This document shows, one piece after another, positions 1 to 8,395 of a stretch of DNA of 40,243 nucleotides; the first letter of the stretch is position 1; each line of letters starts with the position of its first letter. The notes beneath the pieces are model-generated. The model ran no database searches. It was not told where the DNA came from and saw nothing but the letters and a program-made list of their open reading frames with translations. The position numbers and the translations under genes were made by a program. This stretch comes from an uncultured Candidatus Poseidoniales archaeon (GTDB lineage Archaea; Thermoplasmatota; Poseidoniia; Poseidoniales; Poseidoniaceae), in the NCBI GenBank assembly GCA_905181715.1, contig CAJIYT010000016.1, positions 1-40,243 of the forward strand, read 5' to 3'.

Positions 1-1521
1 ATCGCTCTCTTGATTAAGAATGGGTATCAGCCAATCATTTACACCATTGACCATCGAGGTATACCAAGCGAAACCACCACTAGGCGATGATTGACCTGGC
101 TCATATGTACCGATATACTCCGACATACTCCCCCAGCCATTTTTACCGAGTAACGGCGTCTTTGACATCGTAGGGTGACTCCAGAATAATAGCGAGAACA
201 TATTGATGTTCGCCAGTAGTGCAGCCATTAGAATGACAGGTATGTTCGAGGCGTAAACCAATCTAATCGGATACTTTCCTCTGTGACCCCTGACCTTACC
301 GTGAGTCAAAGGTAATTCGAGCTTACTACTCTCTGCGTAGGCTACTACAACGAATACTACTACCGACGAGAATAACGCCACCAAGGGGTTGACGTGTGAC
401 AACAATATGGTTTCGAAACCATTCGAGGATATGAGCTCCCCGTTAGTCGCTTCTCGCAGCATATAGTAAATCATCGGCAATATTCCGCTCGGTGGATTTT
501 GAATGCTATAGTCCAGACCTTTGGTGACCGGCATTGGAGATAGAGTTCCGACGAATGTCGACTGAGCGACACCGGCTGCGATGAATAGAGAGATACCGGA
601 ACCAATACCCCATTTACTGACCAATTCATCGAGAAGGAATACAAGGTATGAGCCGGCAAATAATTGAGCTACGATGATGAAATTAGCCCAACCAAGACCG
701 TAACTGTTGATTAAATCTTGAGTTGGATCAAGGAAACCGTATGTTTGAGGTATTGCCTCTATTGGAATCATAATCAAGACCAGAAGTTTCTGCACACCTT
801 GATACATCGCTTTGTCATCGGTATTTGAAAGATCGAGGCGAATAATTTTTGCACCTGCGAACAATTGCATGATAATTGATCCAGTAACGATTGGACCAAT
901 ACCAAGATGCATGATGGTTCCACTGGCTCCAGCCATAATCGACCTAAAGCCACTGAACAAATCTAGTGCCTGTCCTGAAAGACCCCATAGCATGACATTG
1001 GTCATTCCAAAGTAAATTATTAGAACAAGAGTTGTAGTCCACAACTTTTCGTTAAAACGAACGTGACGATCTGGCTTTGTGATAGCAGGATAAACATCGA
1101 CGAAACGATGTAATGCGTAAAGACGACTGCTTTTTTCACCCGAATAGATGAAGCAAGTTAATGCTGCTGCTGTAGCGAAACCGAGTAGTATTACTCCTAC
1201 CATCAAGAAACCTACTGACTCAACATGTCCGCCATCAGGACGGGCATACCAAGCAGCGGTACCTACGAATCCCAACCAGGTCAGTAATTTACCATACTTC
1301 CCAATGATTGGAACATCTTTGAGCGAAGGTGGGAGATCTTTCATGAAACATAACATCAGGAATGCGACATATACTACTGATAGTCCAACACCGAAAACCG
1401 CAGCATCGTTATCGTACATTGCAACGTCGCCGAAAAGGGCATCAGATTGCCAATAGACCAACGTACCGAAATAAAGTAGACCAACTAAGGCAACCGCCCA
1501 TGGAACCGATCTCTTACCCAT
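1..1521 (-). CDS. secY: Preprotein translocase subunit SecY (3' end cut by window)
   Basis: Central pore subunit of the Sec translocon in the cytoplasmic membrane; it moves secretory and membrane proteins. The reading frame is open from an ATG at 1521 to the left edge (507 codons seen, no stop). The SecY signature region begins near residue 134 (HRFVDVYPAI, then RFNEKLW and hydrophobic TM1), followed by GIGPIVTGSIIMQL and KWGIGSGISLFIAAG, which are typical SecY helices. Ahead of this lie about 130 extra residues with roughly four hydrophobic segments (about 8-24, 41-60, 79-92, 102-127), which ordinary archaeal SecY lacks. Last gene seen of the ribosomal operon, 35 bp after uL15, as in other archaea. 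Sure of identity; the C-terminus is outside the window. Confidence 0.95.
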   Translation of the reverse strand, partial: MGKRSVPWAVALVGLLYFGTLVYWQSDALFGDVAMYDNDAAVFGVGLSVVYVAFLMLCFMKDLPPSLKDVPIIGKYGKLLTWLGFVGTAAWYARPDGGHVESVGFLMVGVILLGFATAAALTCFIYSGEKSSRLYALHRFVDVYPAITKPDRHVRFNEKLWTTTLVLIIYFGMTNVMLWGLSGQALDLFSGFRSIMAGASGTIMHLGIGPIVTGSIIMQLFAGAKIIRLDLSNTDDKAMYQGVQKLLVLIMIPIEAIPQTYGFLDPTQDLINSYGLGWANFIIVAQLFAGSYLVFLLDELVSKWGIGSGISLFIAAGVAQSTFVGTLSPMPVTKGLDYSIQNPPSGILPMIYYMLREATNGELISSNGFETILLSHVNPLVALFSSVVVFVVVAYAESSKLELPLTHGKVRGHRGKYPIRLVYASNIPVILMAALLANINMFSLLFWSHPTMSKTPLLGKNGWGSMSEYIGTYEPGQSSPSGGFAWYTSMVNGVNDWLIPILNQESD

Positions 1522-1556
1522 TTATTTCACCTCTTTAATTTATCATCAATACGGGC

Positions 1557-1973
1557 TTAATCCTCATCCCGCTCATCATCGCCTTCGGATCCTTCAATAG
1601 ACCCACCAGCTGAAACTAACTTTTGCTCGGCTTTAGCACTCCAGTGCTCGACCGAGACGGTAATTGCGCTTGAAATACGACCACTGCCTAGCAACTTATC
1701 GATACCATGTTCGGCCAGGTCAATACTTTTTGCACCATCAGCAAGACGCTCTAGATCGCTGACATTGCAGGTGTTGTGAACGGTTCTTAGACTAGGATCA
1801 CGGTTGAAACCGTGCATCCCCCAGTGATTTGGCATGTACTTAATCCGAGTCATGACACGATGCTTATTGATACCAGCGAGTCCTCTTCCACCACGCTTTC
1901 CAGCACCACGACCAGCCTTATGGCCACGGCCGTGAGTTCGGCATCTTCCTCTGAATTTGCTTGTTCTTCCCAT
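1557..1973 (-). CDS. rpl15p: 50S ribosomal protein uL15
   Basis: Large-subunit protein uL15 (138 aa). The basic Gly-rich N-terminus (GRTSKFRGRCRTHGRGHKAG, then GKRGGRG) is the hallmark that threads into 23S rRNA. The C-terminus ends in an acidic tail (EGSEGDDERDED), unusual for an rRNA-binding protein but matched by acidic tails on uL22 in the same operon. Two adjacent ATGs occur (1976 and 1973); the second is 5 nt from the GAGGTG ribosome binding site, so it is chosen. Sits between uL30 and secY, the normal archaeal order. Confidence 0.95.
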   Translation of the reverse strand: MGRTSKFRGRCRTHGRGHKAGRGAGKRGGRGLAGINKHRVMTRIKYMPNHWGMHGFNRDPSLRTVHNTCNVSDLERLADGAKSIDLAEHGIDKLLGSGRISSAITVSVEHWSAKAEQKLVSAGGSIEGSEGDDERDED

Positions 1974-1982
1974 CATATCACC

Positions 1983-2453
1983 TCAAATCATCCTTTCAAC
2001 AAGAGAGCTGATCGCATCTCCTCTTGGCCCTAGTGCTCCTCCGACTGTGAAGGACCTCTTGATTCCACCCCAGCCTTTTGGACCTCGTGGAGGATGTAAG
2101 CGGAAAACACGCTTCAATCCAGTTACTGCCTTGACTGAAACATCATCAGACGCAATTGCCTTAGCTAAGGTTGCGATATCCTTGTGTTCGCTTTCACTAG
2201 CAACAACATCATCGGTAAGTGGCTTGTCACCAATTAGGCGGCCTCTCTCTCTGAGCATAGACTCAACCATCTCGGCTGTAGCATCACCCCAGGTGATGTA
2301 ATCCTTAGCCTTCTGCAACATTCCTGCATATTGTGCATTATCTGGAATTATGACTGCATGATTGACCTTTGTGAGGTTAAGCATATTCAATGTCTCTTTT
2401 ATAGAACGCTCGACTCCGACATTGGAACGAACTCTAACAACTATCTGACTCAT
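1983..2453 (-). CDS. rpl30p: 50S ribosomal protein uL30
   Basis: Large-subunit protein uL30 in its longer archaeal/eukaryotic (L7e-like) form, 156 aa. The N-terminal core carries ETLNMLNLTKVNHAVIIPDN, the usual uL30 fold, followed by the archaeal extension with a GxxG-rich, basic segment (HPPRGPKGWGGIKRSFTVGG). Its ATG overlaps the uS5 stop as ATGA, with GGAGG 8 nt upstream, implying translational coupling. Confidence 0.94.
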   Translation of the reverse strand: MSQIVVRVRSNVGVERSIKETLNMLNLTKVNHAVIIPDNAQYAGMLQKAKDYITWGDATAEMVESMLRERGRLIGDKPLTDDVVASESEHKDIATLAKAIASDDVSVKAVTGLKRVFRLHPPRGPKGWGGIKRSFTVGGALGPRGDAISSLVERMI

Positions 2454-3235
2454 TCTAATAGCCTCCCTTTATGGATGAATAACTTCTGACGCATTGCATC
2501 TGATACACGTGTCTTATTGATCTCGAATAATGCATTATATGTAGCAGCAGCATAATTGATGGTAGTCTGTGTTTGTCCCTTGGTTCTCGAGATAACGTCA
2601 CTAACTCCTGCCAATTGTAGAACACGCTTACCCATCTCTCCGATTACGAGCCCCTTTCCTGCAGGGGCACTCATCAAGGTGACACGGGTTGAACCAGCTT
2701 GGCCTTCTACCTTGAAGGGTACACTGGTTCCAGGTCCAACGCTGGATTCCCACGAGCCATTTCCTCTCTGGACTTGAATCAAGTTCAGTTTTGCTCCGTT
2801 AATAGCCTTGCGAATTGTGGATGAGACCTCTTTTCCTTTTGCCATTGCTAGACCAACATAGCCATCACGGTTACCGACACATGCCATGACGTTGAAGCGA
2901 ACTCTTCGACCGCTGTCTGTCATTCTTTGAACCATGTTAACCTTGATTATATCATCTTCTAGACCAGGGATAAGTGCATCAACTATCTCGACTTCCCTAA
3001 TAGGTAGTCCAGTTGCAATTGCAGCCTCGAATGTAGTGACTCTTCCAGACATTACTTCGTGTCCAAGTCGAGTCTTTGGGACCCACTTACGCAGTCCTGT
3101 GATAGCATCATCCGGCTTCTTACGACGCCTGCGATCTCCTCCTTGTTGCTCCTCTTCCTCCTGTGGAGCAAAGGCTTGAATAAGCCCTGGAGCCATTGTA
3201 GTAGTAGCAACATCTTCGGTGGTTTCTTCACTCAT
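2450..3235 (-). CDS. rps5p: 30S ribosomal protein uS5
   Basis: Small-subunit protein uS5 (261 aa), important for decoding accuracy. The double-stranded-RNA-binding-like domain (RRVRFNVMACVGNRDGYVGL, about residues 110-130) is followed by the C-terminal ribosomal fold (APAGKGLVIGEMGKRVLQLAG, VISRTKGQT). About 40 residues at the N-terminus are a low-complexity extension (EEEEQQGGDRRRRKKPDD), longer than in many archaea. The start is ATG 3235, overlapping the uL18 stop as TGATG, with GGAGG 7 nt upstream. Confidence 0.95.
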   Translation of the reverse strand: MSEETTEDVATTTMAPGLIQAFAPQEEEEQQGGDRRRRKKPDDAITGLRKWVPKTRLGHEVMSGRVTTFEAAIATGLPIREVEIVDALIPGLEDDIIKVNMVQRMTDSGRRVRFNVMACVGNRDGYVGLAMAKGKEVSSTIRKAINGAKLNLIQVQRGNGSWESSVGPGTSVPFKVEGQAGSTRVTLMSAPAGKGLVIGEMGKRVLQLAGVSDVISRTKGQTQTTINYAAATYNALFEINKTRVSDAMRQKLFIHKGRLLE

Positions 3236-3747
3236 CAATAAGCCTCCTCGATTTTTGCTTTGGTTGTTTCCAGGGCAGCGGCTAATGCTTCATCGGCATG
3301 TGCGCCGCTGATACGATCATCGCTAGGGATGATTTCTTCACTGTGTGGAATATCTAAGCCAGCATCAACCATGCCTTTTAGTGCAGCGAAAACTCTCGAA
3401 CCCGAGGAACTCGCTGCAAGACCGATGTCAAGCACGGCTTCACTGTGACCAGCAGCCAAGGCTGCTTTGCCCATTGCAAATCCGACTAGATAAGAGGCAG
3501 GGATATTCTTCTGACTCATTTTCTCTGGCCAGCCATAATTAGCCACCAAATTGCCTCCGGTTTGGGTGATGCTCACCTTATCGCCTTCAGCAGACCAATC
3601 TACCAATTGACAGGTAGTTCTGGTATTGGAGATTCTTACTACAGCTCTGGATTTACGGCTTCGAAGAAGTTTGAGGCGTCGCCTATAATCGGTTAATCCC
3701 TTTATTCTACGACGAAATCTATTTCTTTGTCTTGGACCGTGAGCCAT
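3235..3747 (-). CDS. rpl18p: 50S ribosomal protein uL18
   Basis: 5S rRNA-binding protein uL18 (170 aa). N-terminal basic segment (RQRNRFRRRIKGLTDYRRRL) and RISNTRTTCQLVDW match the archaeal uL18/L5e family; the central fold ends with GLDIPHSEEIIP, a conserved family signature. ATGs at 3750 and 3747 are adjacent; 3747 gives a 7-nt spacing to GAGGTG and the TGATG overlap with the eL19 stop seen at other junctions here, so it is chosen. Confidence 0.95.
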   Translation of the reverse strand: MAHGPRQRNRFRRRIKGLTDYRRRLKLLRSRKSRAVVRISNTRTTCQLVDWSAEGDKVSITQTGGNLVANYGWPEKMSQKNIPASYLVGFAMGKAALAAGHSEAVLDIGLAASSSGSRVFAALKGMVDAGLDIPHSEEIIPSDDRISGAHADEALAAALETTKAKIEEAY

Positions 3748-4205
3748 CATTCATCACCTCTCAATTCAACACCTTCAACAACCATTTGGCTCTTCATGTG
3801 AGCGATAGATCGGTATGATCCACCTTTGGCCTTTAGGTAGTAGTGGCGATATTTACTAACAGTGAGAGTTTTATCTTCTCTCATTGTTTTGAGTGTGCGG
3901 CGCTGGGAGCGAATGGTCTTCATCCAGCGATGCTTGCGTGGGTTACGAGCATTTGCAGTTCCTGAGCGCTTTCCTTGACCCTTTCTGCGGCCTTTGGCTT
4001 TTTGCTCAGCACGTTTTAGTGCACGGACACGGGAAGTTCCTTGAACTGCCCTTGCCTTTATCCAGCCATTCTCGATACATTCTCTGATATCTTCTTTTTG
4101 AACGGACTGGGTTATTTGATCGAGATAACTGTTGTCGACCCATACGCGGTTAACACCACATTTTAGAATCTGAGCTGCCATCTTCTTTTGATTGGTAATC
4201 TGCAT
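3747..4205 (-). CDS. rpl19e: 50S ribosomal protein eL19
   Basis: Archaeal/eukaryotic large-subunit protein eL19 (152 aa), which helps form a subunit bridge. Diagnostic stretches are QKKMAAQILKCGVNRVW near the N-terminus, then the very basic KGRRKGQGKRSGTANARNPR and KHRWMKTIRSQRRTLKTMR. Start ATG 4205 overlaps the eL32 stop (TGATG) and has GGAGGT 7 nt upstream; the TTG three bases earlier is not favoured. Confidence 0.95.
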   Translation of the reverse strand: MQITNQKKMAAQILKCGVNRVWVDNSYLDQITQSVQKEDIRECIENGWIKARAVQGTSRVRALKRAEQKAKGRRKGQGKRSGTANARNPRKHRWMKTIRSQRRTLKTMREDKTLTVSKYRHYYLKAKGGSYRSIAHMKSQMVVEGVELRGDE

Positions 4206-4885
4206 CAACGAGACCTCCTGCGGTTTAGTATGCGAATGCCTAATTCGTCGGCACGCTCGTGAATCATCTCTCTTTTGCGACCACCGACGGTTGCTCCAAC
4301 TCTTGCAGCCTGCCTCTCAGCATCGATTTGATTGAGATCGGAGACATTCTGCACCATTACCTCAGCGAATCCGGATGGATGTAGGCCACGAGCAGTTGCA
4401 ACCTTACCGTGTCCAACTCTTACCAGAGAAGAACGGTATCTATAGTTACGGCGTTGCTTATTGTCCATACCCTTGGGCTTTCTCCAACCCGAGCGGGCTA
4501 GACGGAAGTAACGGTACCATTCAGTTCTACGGAATTTAGGGGTCTTTGCTTTCTGTGCTGCTCTCAATGCAAGTGCAGCGCGCAACTCATCGTCCAATAC
4601 TGGTTTTTGACGAGCGACGTGTAATTCAGAAACCTCTTCTTCCCAGTCTTCTTCATCGTAATCCTCGAAATCTTCGTCAGACTCTGCGGCCTTCTCTGAT
4701 TTCTTAGTTGCTTCTTGGTCAGCAGTGATATCAGCTTCTACGATATCTGCATCTGAAGATACATCCTCAGATAACTTTCCAAGACGTGCGATTAAGTCTT
4801 TCTTATTGCCGGAAACAGGTAAGCCTTGCTCTTTGAGCAGGACCTTTAGTTCAGCGACTGTTTTCTTATCATATTCCTCAGTCAT
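4205..4885 (-). CDS. rpl32e: 50S ribosomal protein eL32 with N-terminal SAP-like domain
   Basis: Large-subunit protein eL32 (226 aa). The family core is in the C-terminal half: KFRRTEWYRYFRLARSGWRKP, then VRVGHGKVATARGLHPSGF. The first about 35 residues (KKTVAELKVLLKEQGLPVSG, then KKDLIARL) resemble a SAP/HeH nucleic-acid-binding helix pair, joined by an acidic linker (ESDEDFEDYDEEDWEEE) to the core. Extra N-terminal domains on eL32 are known in other euryarchaea. Start ATG 4885 has GGAGGG 5 nt upstream and lies after the uL6 stop at 4899; a longer frame to 4939 would overlap uL6 and has no such signal. Confidence 0.94.
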   Translation of the reverse strand: MTEEYDKKTVAELKVLLKEQGLPVSGNKKDLIARLGKLSEDVSSDADIVEADITADQEATKKSEKAAESDEDFEDYDEEDWEEEVSELHVARQKPVLDDELRAALALRAAQKAKTPKFRRTEWYRYFRLARSGWRKPKGMDNKQRRNYRYRSSLVRVGHGKVATARGLHPSGFAEVMVQNVSDLNQIDAERQAARVGATVGGRKREMIHERADELGIRILNRRRSR

Positions 4886-4898
4886 ATAAATCCCTCCT

Positions 4899-5441
4899 TC
4901 ACGCCTTCTCCAAGAGATAAATACCGTCTTGGAAGACACGGCGATCTCGATTCTTTACTGTAGCACAGCGCTCGATGTTAGCTGCGGTTTGACCCACTGC
5001 TTCCTTATCGTTACCGCTGACTGTGACTTCGACCTTGTTACTGACCTTGACTTGAACGCCAGGTAAGATATCGGCACGGCGAGGAACTTTCTCGCCAAAG
5101 TAGTTATTGACAACAAATTCATTGCCCTTTACTGCTAGAGTCATTGGGAAGTGAGAGTAGAATGCCTTTAGTGAATACGAAAATCCATCTACAACACCTC
5201 TTATCATATTATTCAAGTGAGCATTCCAAGTTCCAGCTAGAGCCTTTTCCTTACGGCGAGGTATGTCTACACGGACGATTAATCCTCCGTCATTCTGAAT
5301 CAAACTAACTCTAGAGGATCTGAAATTCCTAGTCAATGATCCATTTGGACCATTGATACTAACATCGCCATTCTCGGCAACAGTTGCAGAAACTCCCTCT
5401 GGAAGTACTATTACGTGATCTATTCTATCGATTTGAACCAT
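4899..5441 (-). CDS. rpl6p: 50S ribosomal protein uL6
   Basis: Large-subunit protein uL6 (180 aa), located near the sarcin-ricin loop. Two repeated uL6 folds: VLPEGVSATVAENGDVSINGPNGS in the first (cited motif: GDVSINGPNGSL) and VNNYFGEKVPRR plus TVSGNDKEAVGQTAANIE in the second, the last being the family signature. ATG 5441 is 5 nt from GAGGTG. Confidence 0.95.
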   Translation of the reverse strand: MVQIDRIDHVIVLPEGVSATVAENGDVSINGPNGSLTRNFRSSRVSLIQNDGGLIVRVDIPRRKEKALAGTWNAHLNNMIRGVVDGFSYSLKAFYSHFPMTLAVKGNEFVVNNYFGEKVPRRADILPGVQVKVSNKVEVTVSGNDKEAVGQTAANIERCATVKNRDRRVFQDGIYLLEKA

Positions 5442-5450
5442 ATAATCACC

Positions 5451-5840
5451 TCAGTAGACGTAGGCCAGAAGCCTTCCTCCAATTCTATGCTCTTTAGCAT
5501 CGTAGTGATTCATCACACCGTTATTGGTGGTTAGAATCAAGAGACCAAAGTCTTGGGCTGGCAAAAATCTGCCTTCGAAGCGCTCAAAATCAGTTCTGCG
5601 AACTGAATAACGAGGTTTTACAACACCGCATTGATTGATTGCTCCGCGTAGGTGCACAATATATGTGCCACCACGGCCGTCTTCTATTTTGTCATAGGCT
5701 CCGATGTATCCGGATTTCTGCATTATACCCAGCACACTACCTAGTAGCTTACTTGCTGGTTGTATTGCAACCTCATATTTTCCTGCTTGCTCCGCGTTGT
5801 ATATCTTGGCTAGCGCATCATTTAATGGATCGAACTGCAT
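5451..5840 (-). CDS. rps8p: 30S ribosomal protein uS8
   Basis: Small-subunit assembly protein uS8 (129 aa). Starts MQFDPLNDALAKIYNAEQ, with the archaeal-type middle (GYIGAYDKIEDGRGGTYIVH) and a C-terminus with the conserved LILTTNNGVMNHYDA region. ATG is preceded by GGAGGA. Lies between uS14 and uL6 as expected. Confidence 0.95.
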   Translation of the reverse strand: MQFDPLNDALAKIYNAEQAGKYEVAIQPASKLLGSVLGIMQKSGYIGAYDKIEDGRGGTYIVHLRGAINQCGVVKPRYSVRRTDFERFEGRFLPAQDFGLLILTTNNGVMNHYDAKEHRIGGRLLAYVY

Positions 5841-5853
5841 TCTTATTCCTCCT

Positions 5854-6006
5854 TCAACTCAACTTCTTGAAACCAATGTCCCTAGCAACCTCTCGGAAGC
5901 ATTGGCGACATAGTCGTAAACTGTATCTCCTAATCATACCGCGACTGCGTCCGCAGCGACGGCAACCGGTGGTCCGGCCTATTTCCTCTCCATGGTCTCG
6001 TGCCAT
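5854..6006 (-). CDS. rps14p: 30S ribosomal protein uS14, zinc-binding form
   Basis: Small-subunit protein uS14 (50 aa), the short zinc-ribbon type: CRRC at about residues 16-19 and CRQC at about 34-37 supply four zinc ligands, with the [18 protein letters not shown] core. Start ATG 6006 has GGAGG 7 nt upstream and follows the uL5 stop by 2 nt. A longer frame upstream would run into uL5 and is not used. Confidence 0.95.
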   Translation of the reverse strand: MARDHGEEIGRTTGCRRCGRSRGMIRRYSLRLCRQCFREVARDIGFKKLS

Positions 6007-6008
6007 AC

Positions 6009-6536
6009 TCACTCCTCCATGATGGTAATTCCATAGTTGTCCTTGAACCAAGTCATTGACTCAGCAGGGGTTAATCTATGGCTAATTGGAACCTTAGAAG
6101 AACATCGACGGCGACGAGAAACACGATGACCCGGTCTTTCGAGAACCACGTTGATGTCCATTCCGTAAATACCAATATCAGGATCGTATTTCTGGTCTGG
6201 GAATTCTGTATAATCTCTTAGCCCAAAGGATAGGTTACCTTGAGCATCGAAGTTCCATGCTGGGATTACGTTTTCACGTACCCAAAAGGCATCTTTCAAG
6301 AATTTCTTGATATCCTCGGACTTTCTCATGGTAGCTTTGCATCCAATTGGTGCACCGAGTCTGACCTTGAGATCTCTGTTTTGCTGGCGTCCTAGTGTTC
6401 TAACCGACTTAACGCCGGTTAGCAACTCGAGAACTCTTTGTGCTAGGCTAAGACGATCGCCACCTTCACCGACACCGATGTTGACGGTGACCTTGATGAC
6501 ACGAGGCTCGAGCATTGGATTCTTCATCTCACTCAT
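6009..6536 (-). CDS. rpl5p: 50S ribosomal protein uL5
   Basis: 5S rRNA-binding protein uL5 (175 aa) of the central protuberance. Family features: [19 protein letters not shown] at the N-terminus, [10 protein letters not shown], and [22 protein letters not shown] 6536 overlaps the eS4 stop as ATGA with GGAGGTG upstream, so translation is probably coupled. Confidence 0.95.
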   Translation of the reverse strand: MSEMKNPMLEPRVIKVTVNIGVGEGGDRLSLAQRVLELLTGVKSVRTLGRQQNRDLKVRLGAPIGCKATMRKSEDIKKFLKDAFWVRENVIPAWNFDAQGNLSFGLRDYTEFPDQKYDPDIGIYGMDINVVLERPGHRVSRRRRCSSKVPISHRLTPAESMTWFKDNYGITIMEE

Positions 6537-7237
6537 GCCTTCACCTCCACACCTGGCAAGGGGTTCGAGCCTACTGCGAATACATTACTTACAACAGTGC
6601 CAAATCCGTCGAATTCGACTTCATTAGGCATACTTGAACGCTTGACTGAATAGGAGGTCATGTCTGCAAGACTGCCGACGTGTGCTCCACCGATTAGATA
6701 GCAGCGAGTTCCTTCACCGAAGACGATGTGTTCCTCTATCTGCTGGCTTGGTAGAGATAGTTTCAGAGAATCTCCGGTCTTGTATTCTGATGCATCATCG
6801 ACGATGATATTGCGACCATCGTGCAGATTCAACTGAGTCTTACCGCCTTTGATAGTGTTTTTATTCTCTATTCGACAAACCTTGAATCCTGCTTCATCAG
6901 CAGAGATGGGCTTGTAGCGTAGACGGCCATTAGCATCGAGAATACAGCGACGGTAATCATCATCTCCTATAGTAAGGACATCCATCAAACCGACACCACG
7001 GCGTACGTCTTTGACGATACGTCCGTCGACCTTGACCAATCCCATGTGTAAGATTCTGCGAACCTCACGAGTAGAACGAGCAAGACCGAGAATATCGCGT
7101 ATTACCACGTTCAATGGCATGCAATATTCCAGACTGTGAGCACCTGCTTTCGGGCGGGTGACCCAGACGGTTGTTTTCCTGGGCAAGGCCCAGCTGCGAG
7201 GCATTGCTAGTCTCTTCAAATGGCTTGGGCTTCCCAT
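6533..7237 (-). CDS. rps4e: 30S ribosomal protein eS4
   Basis: Archaeal/eukaryotic small-subunit protein eS4 (234 aa). N-terminal HLKRLAMPRSWALPRKTTVW is the family signature, followed by an S4-type RNA-binding segment (TREVRRILHMGLVKVDGRIV) and a C-terminal KOW-like part (IENKNTIKGGKTQLNLHDGR). ATG 7237 is 7 nt after GGAGGT; the GTG at 7246 lies inside that site and is rejected as start. Confidence 0.95.
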   Translation of the reverse strand: MGSPSHLKRLAMPRSWALPRKTTVWVTRPKAGAHSLEYCMPLNVVIRDILGLARSTREVRRILHMGLVKVDGRIVKDVRRGVGLMDVLTIGDDDYRRCILDANGRLRYKPISADEAGFKVCRIENKNTIKGGKTQLNLHDGRNIIVDDASEYKTGDSLKLSLPSQQIEEHIVFGEGTRCYLIGGAHVGSLADMTSYSVKRSSMPNEVEFDGFGTVVSNVFAVGSNPLPGVEVKA

Positions 7238-7238
7238 A

Positions 7239-7649
7239 TCATGCACCTCCTAGGGCAGTGAGTCGTTGCATTCGCAACTTGTCGGTCTCGTCGAGTCTGA
7301 TGACTACGACATTGGAACAGTGGATTGGAGCTGCCTCCTCTTTGTTATCTGCCTTGGTCGACTTTGCACCTTCGATGAATAGACGACCGCTTGAAGCTTC
7401 TAACCTGACAACCTTCCCGGATAGGGAATTGGCTTTGCGCTTACCGCCGACTCTCTTACCGCCGTGTGCGTGATCACCTCTGACGACCCTTACGGTATCG
7501 CCAACTCTTACAGTGACACTGCGAATTCCAGCCAGACGCTCGTCTGGCTTATCGAGTTGAAGACGAGCACGTACGCGCTTCCTCATCACGTGAATTGGAA
7601 CATTAGCCTGTTCCTTCCTTTGCTTGCCGGGTTTCCTGCTCTGTACCAT
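7239..7649 (-). CDS. rpl24p: 50S ribosomal protein uL24
   Basis: Assembly-initiating large-subunit protein uL24 (136 aa). Contains the KOW motif (SVTVRVGDTVRVVRGDH) and the archaeal NVPIHVMRKRVRARL N-terminus (HVMRKRVRARL). ATG 7649 is 6 nt from GAGGTG; the upstream GTG is part of that site. Follows uL14 by 10 nt. Confidence 0.94.
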   Translation of the reverse strand: MVQSRKPGKQRKEQANVPIHVMRKRVRARLQLDKPDERLAGIRSVTVRVGDTVRVVRGDHAHGGKRVGGKRKANSLSGKVVRLEASSGRLFIEGAKSTKADNKEEAAPIHCSNVVVIRLDETDKLRMQRLTALGGA

Positions 7650-7659
7650 TCTTGACACC

Positions 7660-8058
7660 TCAGACTATTTGTTTCGCTGTAGCAGCGATACGAGGCCAAC
7701 GTTCTGCTGCCTCTCTTGATACTGGACCTTTGATATCGGAACCTTGGACCTCTCCTTTGCGGTTGGTAATTACTACCGCATTGTCCTCGAATTGAACCCA
7801 GGTACCATCGACCCGGCGGAATGGACGGCGCTGACGGATGATGACTGCATCATACATCTGGCGACGTGTTTCAGGTGTTCCTCTCTTTATGGACACTCTG
7901 ATCAAATCTCCGACACCTCCAGCAGGGTAACGACGTAGTGTCCCACCCAACTTCAGAACGTTGATCAGTTGAGCGACCTTAGCCCCGGTATTATCGGCAA
8001 CTTGAATGCGAGCCATGGTCGGAAGACCCTTGGTTTGCTTTCCGGCAATTCCCTTCAT
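7660..8058 (-). CDS. rpl14p: 50S ribosomal protein uL14
   Basis: Large-subunit protein uL14 (132 aa) at the subunit interface. MARIQVADNTGAKVAQLINV and GVGDLIRVSIKRGTPE are diagnostic; the C-terminal half has IRQRRPFRRVDGTWVQFEDN. ATG 8058 overlaps the uS17 stop by one base (TGATG) with GGAGGTG 7 nt upstream, so the longer open frame to 8166 is not used. Confidence 0.95.
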   Translation of the reverse strand: MKGIAGKQTKGLPTMARIQVADNTGAKVAQLINVLKLGGTLRRYPAGGVGDLIRVSIKRGTPETRRQMYDAVIIRQRRPFRRVDGTWVQFEDNAVVITNRKGEVQGSDIKGPVSREAAERWPRIAATAKQIV

Positions 8059-8393
8059 CAGAGAACACCTCCTGCATTCTCGACCACACAGAATGTGACG
8101 GTCTTTGAAAGTGGTCTGCACTCCATTACCTTGACTCGGTCGCCAAGGCTTACTTCGCCGATACAACTTGGTAGATGCGCAGCTAGAGCACTTGTTCTCT
8201 TTTCATATCGCTCATACTTCTGCATGAAGCGAACGTTATTTCTTTCAATGACAATTGTATTCTGCATACCGATTTTTGCTATGGTCCCCTCAAGAACCTG
8301 GCCTCTCAGTCGCAGACTGCCGTGAAACGGACAGTTTTCATCGCCATCCCACTCACCGGTGGGCACTTCTACATCGATTCCGATATCTCGCAT
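8058..8393 (-). CDS. rps17p: 30S ribosomal protein uS17
   Basis: Primary 16S rRNA-binding protein uS17 (111 aa), OB fold. Archaeal-type N-terminus (CPFHGSLRLRGQVLEGTI) and the signature GDRVKVMECRPLSKTVTF. ATG 8393 is 7 nt from AGGAAGG and 2 nt past the Rpp29 stop; a TTG at 8399 is the weaker alternative. Confidence 0.95.
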   Translation of the reverse strand: MRDIGIDVEVPTGEWDGDENCPFHGSLRLRGQVLEGTIAKIGMQNTIVIERNNVRFMQKYERYEKRTSALAAHLPSCIGEVSLGDRVKVMECRPLSKTVTFCVVENAGGVL

Positions 8394-8395
8394 CG

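Noticed and set aside
4886..4939. Longer start of eL32 (18 extra residues)
   Set aside because: Would overlap uL6 by 41 nt and ignore the GGAGGG site in front of ATG 4885.
8059..8166. Longer start of uL14 (36 extra residues)
   Set aside because: Lies within uS17, and the residues do not resemble uL14; ATG 8058 has its own GGAGGTG site.
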